Assembly (NCBI RefSeq): GCF_004803895.1
Contig: NZ_CP021978.1
Location: forward strand, 3,906,001 to 3,970,000
Direction: 5' to 3'
DNA: 64,000 nt
DNA from: Streptomyces hawaiiensis
Lineage (GTDB): Bacteria > Actinomycetota > Actinomycetes > Streptomycetales > Streptomycetaceae
In this document: positions 58,169-64,000 of the stretch, piece by piece
How the letters are laid out: each line of letters starts with the position of its first letter
Position numbering within the stretch: the first letter of the stretch is position 1
The notes under the pieces: generated by a model
The model's input: only the letters and a program-made list of their open reading frames with translations
Database searches by the model: none
What the model was told of the DNA's origin: nothing
Made by a program: the position numbers and the translations under genes

Positions 58169-58417
58169 GTGCGTGACAAAACCCAAACGAATTCCGCCGC
58201 TCCCGGTGACCGCCTGGTCCGTGCCGGAGCCGTCGTCTTCTTCATCGGCGCCCTGGCCACACTGGTCACGGTCGCCCCGCTGTTGCTCGGGACCTCGCCC
58301 TTTCCGACGTACATGTTCGGATTGAGCATGCTCATGGCGGTCGGATTCCTGATGGCCGGTGCGGGGGTGCTGCGATCCGTGGCAGCGGGCCGGCGTCAGG
58401 CGCGCGCGGGACGGTAG
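58169..58417 (+). CDS. Small two-helix membrane protein
   Basis: From GTG 58169 the protein has 82 residues with two membrane helices (AVVFFIGALATLVTVAPLLL and MFGLSMLMAVGFLMAGAGVL) and an Arg-rich tail. TACCCT at 58157-58162 lies 6 bases before the GTG, so the mRNA is probably leaderless. The gene is divergent from the cold-shock gene, and its end overlaps the HAD gene end by 22 bases. Confidence 0.65.
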   Translation: MRDKTQTNSAAPGDRLVRAGAVVFFIGALATLVTVAPLLLGTSPFPTYMFGLSMLMAVGFLMAGAGVLRSVAAGRRQARAGR

Positions 58418-59010
58418 TCCGAAAGCCACCGCGGGAATTCGGTCAGATCGGTGAGGACGACGTCCGCACCCGCGGCGCGCAGTTCCTCTTCAGGGCAGGG
58501 GCCGGTGGCCACCGCGACCGACAGCGCCCCGGCGGCCCGGGCGCCGCGGACGTCCCCGACGTGGTCGCCGACGTAGACGCCCGCGTCGTGCTCGCGCAGG
58601 GCCTCCGCCTTCTGCTCGGCCCACAGGTCGCCGATGACCGCGTCGGGCTCGATGCCTAGGTGGGCGAGGTGCAGCTTGGCGTTGGGCTCGTACTTGGCGG
58701 TGACGACTATCGCGCGTCCCCCTGCCTCCCGTACGGCCGCGATGGCCTCCCGGGCGCCGGTCATCGCCGTGGTCGCGGCGATGGCGATGGTCGGGTACAT
58801 CTCCCGGTACAGGTCCGCCATGACCTCGATCCTCTCGGCCGGGAACCAGTTGATCAGTTCCTCCGCGAGCGGCGGCCCGAGCCGCGTGACCGCCAGGTCG
58901 GCGTCGATGTACGTCCCCGTCCGCTCGGACAGCGCCTGGTAGCAGGCGCGGATGCCGGGCCGGGAGTCGATGAGGGTCATGTCGAGGTCGAAGCCGACGG
59001 TGAGTGCCAT
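58396..59010 (-). CDS. HAD-family hydrolase
   Basis: From ATG 59010 the protein has 204 residues. The DxDxT nucleophile motif is GFDLDMTLIDS, motif II AIVVTAKYEPN, and motif IV YVGDHVGDVRGARAAG. The cap is small and helical (AEELINWFPAERIEVMADLYREM). This fits phosphoglycolate-phosphatase/PPi-type enzymes that hydrolyse small phosphates. A start three codons upstream is possible. Confidence 0.88.
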   Translation of the reverse strand: MALTVGFDLDMTLIDSRPGIRACYQALSERTGTYIDADLAVTRLGPPLAEELINWFPAERIEVMADLYREMYPTIAIAATTAMTGAREAIAAVREAGGRAIVVTAKYEPNAKLHLAHLGIEPDAVIGDLWAEQKAEALREHDAGVYVGDHVGDVRGARAAGALSVAVATGPCPEEELRAAGADVVLTDLTEFPRWLSDYRPARA

Positions 59011-59111
59011 ATGGGCCATTGTGCCCAGGCGGTGTGAACGGCAGACGTCCGCCTGTCACCGGCCAGAGGGTGCCCGCGAAGTCCCGCCTGCCTGCCGACG
59101 CCCGGCACGCC

Positions 59112-60122
59112 CTAGCGCGAGCGCTGTGAACGCCACACCAGGAACAGCGCCGACGCCACCGCCGCGCCCCTGACCACCCACGGCCAGGTCTCCGCCACCG
59201 CGGCGTTCATGTGGCCCTCGGCGATCGGGGCGCCCCAGCGGCCGTTCATCCGGCCCCACAGCCACACCAGGCCCCCCGCCACGGAGAGACTCGGCAGGAT
59301 CACGACGGCCCACTTCGTCTCGGCCTGGGTCAGGCGGCGGGAGGCGTAGGCGATGAGCCAGCCCAGCAGGAGGACGAACCAGTTGCCGAGCACGGCACCG
59401 GCGACGAGGAGTGCGGCGGCGATCAGGAGGAGCGGGTTGCTCCAGTTCGCGGCGGTCAGGCGCGGGAGACGGCGGCGGCTACGCTTCCCGGCCACCTCGG
59501 CCACCTCGGCCACCTCGGCCACCTCGGCCACCTCGACGACCGGGGCCGTCTCCTCGGCCGCCGGCGTCTCCGCCTTCCGCTGCGCCGGGGGCTTCAGGAG
59601 GTCCGGCAGCTCCACGCCGCCCACGAAGCCCGGCACCTCGTCGCCCACGCCGAAGGGGCTGCTGTCCACCCGCCACCAGTCCGGCTGAACCGAGGTGTCG
59701 CCGAGCTCGTGCCCGGCGGCCAGATGCGGCGGGGCCGCACCGTCGGAGGGCGCGGGGTGCGGCTCCTCGGCGGGCCGCGCGGGGCGGGGACGCGGTACGA
59801 CGCGCCGCATGACGCTCTTGGCCCGCTGCTCCGGCTCGGCCTCGCGCTGTACGGGCACGGAGGCGGGGGCGGCGCTGAACGGCTCACCGGTCGTGCCGCC
59901 CGCCGCCGCGGTCACGACGTCGTCGGGGCTGCCCAGCCTGGACAGGATGCGGCGGACGGCGGCGGGCGAGTCGACGGTGGCCTTCGCGCGCCGCTTGTCG
60001 ATCTCGTTGCGCAGGTCCGCGACCAGGCGCATACGGGTGGCCGACGACAACTGCCGCTGCTGGGCCACGTCGCCGACGCGGCTCAGATACTCGTAAACGA
60101 CCTGGTCGCTCTCAATCCCCAC
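59112..60122 (-). CDS. HAAS-type membrane protein with a VAE repeat
   Basis: From GTG 60122 (GGAGGGGAC ahead) the protein has 336 residues. The N-terminal HAAS-like domain (about 1-70) has YLSRVGDVAQQRQLSSATRM and AVRRILSRLGSPDDVVTAAA, a pattern common in actinobacterial membrane-linked sensors. A Pro/acid-rich middle contains (VAE)n coded by a 9-bp tandem repeat. Three membrane helices occupy the C-terminal 120 residues. Cytoplasmic N-terminus with probable regulatory role; target unknown. The gene is divergent from the helicase-associated gene. Confidence 0.7.
   Translation of the reverse strand: MGIESDQVVYEYLSRVGDVAQQRQLSSATRMRLVADLRNEIDKRRAKATVDSPAAVRRILSRLGSPDDVVTAAAGGTTGEPFSAAPASVPVQREAEPEQRAKSVMRRVVPRPRPARPAEEPHPAPSDGAAPPHLAAGHELGDTSVQPDWWRVDSSPFGVGDEVPGFVGGVELPDLLKPPAQRKAETPAAEETAPVVEVAEVAEVAEVAEVAGKRSRRRLPRLTAANWSNPLLLIAAALLVAGAVLGNWFVLLLGWLIAYASRRLTQAETKWAVVILPSLSVAGGLVWLWGRMNGRWGAPIAEGHMNAAVAETWPWVVRGAAVASALFLVWRSQRSR
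59491..59535. repeat. 9-bp tandem repeat, five copies, inside a coding region
   Basis: GCCACCTCG is repeated five times without change on the plus strand, encoding repeated Val-Ala-Glu on the minus strand. Copy number may vary between strains by slippage. Each unit is three codons, so length changes keep the frame. Confidence 0.9.
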
Positions 60123-60275
60123 GAAGTCCCCTCCGGGGCGGGTGCGTTGCGTGACGCCGTCGGACGACGGTACCGCGAGGACCTGCGGGGCGGCCAAAAG
60201 CCCGTCCCGCGTTCGAGGGGCGAGGCCGCTCACAGTCGGCCCGGCCGCCGCGGGCGACCCGCTACCGTGGACCGG

Positions 60276-62819
60276 ATGAGCACCGAGGACAGGCCCCCGG
60301 CCCCCCGCTCCCTCGCGGAAGCGCTCCGCGCGCGGGGCGATGCCGCGCTGGGCGCGCTCCTGCGCAGCCGCCCGGATCTCATCACGCCCGTCCCCACCGA
60401 CCTCACCCAGCTCGCGACCCGCGCCGGTACCCGTGCCTCGGTCGTGCGGGCCCTGGAGCGGCTGGACCGGTTCGCGCTGCAGACGGCGGAGGCGCTGGCC
60501 GTGGCGGCGGACCCGGCGTCGTACGGCGAACTGCTCGGGCTCATGGCCGGGGACGACGCCGACCCGGCCGTCGTCGCGGCCCTGCCGCACGCCCTGGACG
60601 TCCTGCGCGAACAGGCCCTGGTGTGGGGCGACGACGACCGGCTGCGGCTGGTCCGCACGGCGCGTGAGCTGCTGGCCCCCTCGCCGCAGCACCCATCGCC
60701 GACGGGGCTCGGCCCGTCGGTGCAGGAGGCCACCGCCGGGATGTCCCCGGGTCGGATCCAGGAGATCGTCACGGCCGCCGGGCTGGCCTCGACGCACGAC
60801 TCGGTCTCCGCGGTGAGCGCCCTGGCCGGGCTGTTCACGGACCGGGCCCGGATGGCCGCGCTGCTCGCCGGCGCCCCGGCCGACTCCCTCGAGGTGCTGG
60901 AACGCCTGGTGTGGGGGCCACCGTACGGGCAGGTCACCGCCGATCCTGCGCCCCGGCTGCGCTGGCTGCTGGACCGGGGGCTGCTGCTGCCGACGGCGCC
61001 CGGGACGGTCGTCCTGCCGCGCGAGGTCGCCCTGCATCTGCGGCGGGGGCTGGCGCACCGGACGCCCGAGCCCGTGCCGCCGGTCGTGGAGGCGGCCGCC
61101 GTTCACCGTCCACAGGTTGTGGACAGCACCGCCGCCGGGCAGGCGTACACCGCACTCGCGACCGTCGAGGAGCTGCTGAAGGACTGGGACGAGGGCGGGC
61201 CGGCGGTGCTGCGGGCCGGTGGGCTGAGCATGCGGGATCTGAAGCGGACCGCGGTCGCGCTCGACGTATCGGAGCCGGTGGCCGCGTTCTGGGTGGAACT
61301 GGCGTACGCGGCGGGCCTGATCGCCTCGGACGGCGAGGCCGACGAGCGGTACGCGGCGACCCCGGCGTACGACGAGTGGCGGGAGCTGCCCGCCGCCGAG
61401 CGCTGGTCGCGGCTGGTCACGGCATGGCTCGCGGCGACCCGGACGGCCGGTCTTGTGGGCGGGCGCGACGCGAAGGAGCGTACGTTGTCCGCGCTCGGGC
61501 CGGGCCTGGACCGCTCGGCGGCGCCCGAGGTACGACACCGGGTGCTGACTCTGCTGGCCGGGCTGCCGGAGGGCGCCGCGCCGGCAGCCGCGTCGGTGCT
61601 GGCCAGGCTGCGCTGGGAGCGGCCCCTGCGCGGTGACCGGCGCGAGGACGATCTGCGCGGCCGGCTCGCCGAGTGGGCCCTGTCCGAGGCGGAGCTGCTG
61701 GGCGTCACGGGCCGGGGCGCGCTGTCGGCCCAGGGCCGGGCGCTGCTGGGCGCGCCCGCGGCCGGCGCGCCGGGCCCGGAAGCGGAGCCCTCCGGTCCGG
61801 GCGACAAGCTGCCCGTCCACCACCACCATCACCGCCCCGCCCCGCTCGCTCCCCTCTCCGCCGCCGAACAGGCCGTCGCCTCCGCCGCCGCGGCCCGGCT
61901 GCTCGCGCCGCTGCTGCCCGAGCCGCTGGACCACGTGCTGCTCCAGGCCGACCTGACGGCGGTGGCGCCCGGACCCCTGCGGCGGCCGCTCGCGGACGTG
62001 CTGGGTGTGCTGGCGGACGTCGAGTCCAAGGGCGGGGCCACCGTCTACCGGTTCACGCCCGGCTCGGTGCGCCGCGCGCTGGACGCCGGGCAGGCCGCCT
62101 CCGACCTGCACGCCTTCCTTGCCGCACACTCCCGTACGCCGGTGCCGCAGCCGCTCGCGTACCTGATCGACGACGTGGCCCGCCGGCACGGCCATCTGCG
62201 CGTCGGCGCGGCCTCGGCGTACGTGCGCTGCGACGACGACGCGGTGCTCAGCGAGATCCTCGCCGACAAGCGGGCCGCGGGGCTCGGGCTGCGCCGACTG
62301 GCCCCTACCGTGCTGGCCGCGCAGGCCGACCCGTCGGGGCTGCTGGAGGGCTTGCGGGCGATGGGGTTCGCGCCGGCCGCCGAGTCGGCCGAGGGCGATG
62401 TGCTGATCACCCGCGCCCTGGCCCACCGCACCCCGCCCCGCACCGCGCCCGAGCCGGTCCCGGACGGCCCGCCGGTCCCCGACGACACCCTCCTCGCGGC
62501 CGCGCTGCGCGCCATCCGGGCCGGCGACCTCGCCTCCACCACCCCGCGCAAGCCTGGTGCGGTTCCCGCGGTCAACGGCGAGCTGCCCCGCACCGGTGCC
62601 GCCGAGACCCTCGCCACCATGCAGGCCGCCGTCCTGACCGGCGAGACGCTGTGGATCGGCTACGTCAACGCCGAGGGGGCCGCCAGCCAGCGGGTCATCG
62701 CCCCGGTCCGCGTCGAGGGCGGCTTCGTCACGGCGTACGACCACACCGCGGACGAGGTCCGCACGTACCCGCTGCACCGGATCACCGGGGTCGCGGAGCT
62801 CGCCGACGACGCGGGCTGA
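60276..62819 (+). CDS. Helicase-associated (XPB/Ssl2 N-domain type) protein
   Basis: The 847-residue protein is helical in the N-half (SLAEALRARGDAALGALLRS) and has the Helicase_C_3/XPB N-domain type segment in the C-half (VLLQADLTAVAPGPLRRPLADVL, VLAVDVESKG-like, YRFTPGSVRRALDAGQ). A WYL-like C-terminus (TLWIGYVNAEGAASQRVIAP, VTAYDHTADEVRTYPLHRI) follows. There is no helicase motif. In mycobacteria such a protein is encoded right before an XPB helicase gene; here the next genes are tiny secreted proteins and IstB. Oddities include an internal run of five His near residue 515. Confidence 0.8.
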   Translation: MSTEDRPPAPRSLAEALRARGDAALGALLRSRPDLITPVPTDLTQLATRAGTRASVVRALERLDRFALQTAEALAVAADPASYGELLGLMAGDDADPAVVAALPHALDVLREQALVWGDDDRLRLVRTARELLAPSPQHPSPTGLGPSVQEATAGMSPGRIQEIVTAAGLASTHDSVSAVSALAGLFTDRARMAALLAGAPADSLEVLERLVWGPPYGQVTADPAPRLRWLLDRGLLLPTAPGTVVLPREVALHLRRGLAHRTPEPVPPVVEAAAVHRPQVVDSTAAGQAYTALATVEELLKDWDEGGPAVLRAGGLSMRDLKRTAVALDVSEPVAAFWVELAYAAGLIASDGEADERYAATPAYDEWRELPAAERWSRLVTAWLAATRTAGLVGGRDAKERTLSALGPGLDRSAAPEVRHRVLTLLAGLPEGAAPAAASVLARLRWERPLRGDRREDDLRGRLAEWALSEAELLGVTGRGALSAQGRALLGAPAAGAPGPEAEPSGPGDKLPVHHHHHRPAPLAPLSAAEQAVASAAAARLLAPLLPEPLDHVLLQADLTAVAPGPLRRPLADVLGVLADVESKGGATVYRFTPGSVRRALDAGQAASDLHAFLAAHSRTPVPQPLAYLIDDVARRHGHLRVGAASAYVRCDDDAVLSEILADKRAAGLGLRRLAPTVLAAQADPSGLLEGLRAMGFAPAAESAEGDVLITRALAHRTPPRTAPEPVPDGPPVPDDTLLAAALRAIRAGDLASTTPRKPGAVPAVNGELPRTGAAETLATMQAAVLTGETLWIGYVNAEGAASQRVIAPVRVEGGFVTAYDHTADEVRTYPLHRITGVAELADDAG

Positions 62820-62987
62820 CGGCCGCTCGCGGCCCGTGTCACCCGTTCGGGTGCAGGCGGGCGTTCATGCACGCCACGCCGGGCAATTCCCACGCTCGGG
62901 CGACCTTTCCGGGCGTGCCGCATCACGTCGTGCGCGCGAGGGCAGCCACCGGGTGTCCTGTGAGCTTCGCCGAAAGGAAGTCCCCAC

Positions 62988-63119
62988 ATGCGCGCTGTCC
63001 GTCGAGTCGCCGCCGTCCTGACCGCCGCCGCCCTGATGACGTTCGGAGGGCTGGCCACTCCCGCCTCCGCGGTGGGCATCGACATCGCCGGCCTCGTCAT
63101 CGAGACACCGCAGATCTGA
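62988..63119 (+). CDS. 43-residue secreted protein
   Basis: ATG 62988 with GAAAGGAAG nine bases ahead opens MRAVRRVAAVLTAAALMTFG, then a cut near TPASA, leaving a mature piece of about 15 residues, VGIDIAGLVIETPQI. It has no Cys. A strong ribosome site and a clear signal peptide support it as real. It precedes another small secreted protein. Function unknown; possibly a peptide precursor or cell-wall factor. Confidence 0.6.
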   Translation: MRAVRRVAAVLTAAALMTFGGLATPASAVGIDIAGLVIETPQI

Positions 63120-63218
63120 TCCGCTCCCGCGCACTCCCAGGGCCGGCCCAGGTGTCCCCGGGCCGGCCCGCGGTGCGGTGTCCCCCGTCCCTCAGCCGTG
63201 AAAGGCCCTGCCGTCCTC

Positions 63219-63407
63219 ATGCGTGAGAACCTGCCCGCCGTCGCTCTCTGTACCGTCGCGCTCGTGGGGGTGCTCGCGCCCTCCGCCGCCGCGGCCCCCG
63301 CGCTGCCGCTGCCCCTGCCGGTCGCCGGTGTGGAGCCGCTGGTCACCGAGGGGGTCTCCATCGAAGGCCCGCTGGTCAACAACGTCAGTCTGCCCACGCT
63401 GAAGTAG
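63219..63407 (+). CDS. 62-residue secreted protein
   Basis: From ATG 63219 the protein has a signal peptide (LPAVALCTVALVGVLAPSA, cut about SAAAA) and a mature Pro/Leu/Val-rich piece with PLPLPVAGVEPLVTEG then VSIEGPLVNNVSLPTLK. GTG 63198 is an alternative start. It is 99 bases downstream of the 43-residue gene. The last 23 bases overlap the convergent IstB gene. Function unknown. Confidence 0.55.
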   Translation: MRENLPAVALCTVALVGVLAPSAAAAPALPLPLPVAGVEPLVTEGVSIEGPLVNNVSLPTLK

Positions 63408-64000
63408 CGCGGCGCGTCCGGTAGCTGTCGCCGTCCAGCCGCACGATCTCGGCGTGATGGGCGAGGCGGTCCGTCATCGCCGGGGCGGACGGGCCGAAGA
63501 CCTCGTCCCAGCGGCCGAGCGGGCGGTCGCTGGTCACGATCAGCGAGGCCCGTTCGTAGCGGTGCGCGACGAGCTGGAAGAACAGGCCCGCGGTCGCCGC
63601 GTCGAAGGGCGTGTAGCCGACCTCGTCGACGATCAGGAGGGGGTGATCGTCGAGAGCGGTCAGCTCCGCGGCGAGCCGGCCGGCGGCCCGGGCGTCTGCG
63701 AGCCGGGCGGCCCACTCGGCGGCGGTCGCGAACAGCACCCGGTGCCCGGCCTGGCAGGCGCGGACGCCCAGGGCGACGGCCAGATGGGTCTTGCCGGTGC
63801 CGGGCGGACCGACGAAGACCACGTTGTGCCGGGCGGTGACGAAGTCCGCCTTCCCGAGCCGGGCCACGGTCTCCCGGTCGAAGTCCCGGGGGTGCCGCTG
63901 GTCGAAGTCCTCCAGCACCTTGCGCGCCGGAAAGCCGGCGGCACGGATCCGGGCCTCGGCGTCGGTGTCCGGGTCGGGCCGCGGCGACACGACGACGGCG
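63385..64000 (-). CDS. IstB-like ATPase of an IS21-type element (5' end outside window)
   Basis: About 205 residues are visible, open to the right edge, so the start lies beyond it. The AAA+ core has VFVGPPGTGKTHLAVALG (Walker A), LLIVDEVGYTPFDAATAGLF (Walker B), a VTSDRPLGRWDEVFG sensor region and AHHAEIVRLDGDSYR, which match IS21 IstB helper ATPases. The stop lies inside the small secreted-protein gene. The IstA transposase gene, if present, would be to the right. No terminal inverted repeat is seen in the window. Confidence 0.85.
   Translation of the reverse strand, partial: AVVVSPRPDPDTDAEARIRAAGFPARKVLEDFDQRHPRDFDRETVARLGKADFVTARHNVVFVGPPGTGKTHLAVALGVRACQAGHRVLFATAAEWAARLADARAAGRLAAELTALDDHPLLIVDEVGYTPFDAATAGLFFQLVAHRYERASLIVTSDRPLGRWDEVFGPSAPAMTDRLAHHAEIVRLDGDSYRTRRATSAWAD

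Overview
The window is chromosomal DNA from a Streptomyces species. Evidence for this is the very high GC content, the frequent GTG and TTG starts, an iron repressor that fits DmdR1 residue for residue at the metal ligands, futalosine-pathway menaquinone genes (mqnB-mqnD), a CebR-type operator in front of a cellulase, and mycothiol-era DinB/TIGR03084 proteins. The gene order fits the conserved core around the S. coelicolor SCO439x to SCO432x genes as I remember it (dmdR1 = SCO4394, mqnB/mqnD = SCO4327/SCO4326), with smaller strain-specific changes. It is not a biosynthetic cluster, prophage or large mobile island. The only transposon-type gene is an IstB-like ATPase cut by the right edge.

Layout. 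1-2622: end of an ABC permease gene, two small gene relics and an alpha/beta hydrolase whose nucleophile serine is replaced by alanine. 2623-4990: a gene-free stretch with a row of hairpins, then dmdR1 with a long antisense frame at the position of the known adm gene, and a divergent SIS-domain gene. A DasR-like (dre) site lies between the two. 5012-9868: PAS/GAF protein, RidA, a leader-peptide and three-way-junction region before a HIT-like gene, citrate synthase and pdxH. 9882-20201: a gene remnant and an eight-gene leftward operon for activation, oxidation, carboxylation and hydration of branched or isoprenoid acyl-CoAs. The operon ends in its probable TetR regulator, and a TetR-type palindrome overlaps its first promoter.

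20306-30970: membrane proteins, DinB, an EamA exporter, a FemX-like transferase, a large FAD/Fe-S dehydrogenase divergent from serC, a SUMF1-like protein and a secreted GH5-CBM2 cellulase under a CebR box. 31106-43293: drug-type ABC exporter with a TetR regulator, SnoaL/MarR pair, beta-propeller protein, SGNH hydrolase, aldo/keto reductase with a MerR-type promoter, a 29-residue membrane protein, ThpR, GNAT, Uma2, MarR plus MFS exporter, an RHH protein and a purine-type NCS2 permease. 43411-64000: DUF2530, methyltransferase, CtpE-like P-type ATPase, two tandem secreted paralogues, a sacsin-like GHKL ATPase with a DUF3027 partner, MFS, lipoprotein, mqnB-mqnD, a cold-shock protein, HAD, a HAAS-type membrane protein, a helicase-associated protein, two tiny secreted proteins and IstB. 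The content of this last part, together with serC and citrate synthase, resembles the M. tuberculosis cspB-DUF3027-serC-citA-ctpE region.

The regulatory DNA is the richest part of the window. Candidate sites include a dre site linking aminosugar status to iron control, a CebR box, several well-formed palindromes next to the genes of TetR/MarR regulators, a MerR-type leaderless promoter, a dispersed intergenic repeat that carries terminators, and two structured regions without recognisable family (2842-2975 and 7049-7288). These last two are the best candidates for something undescribed.
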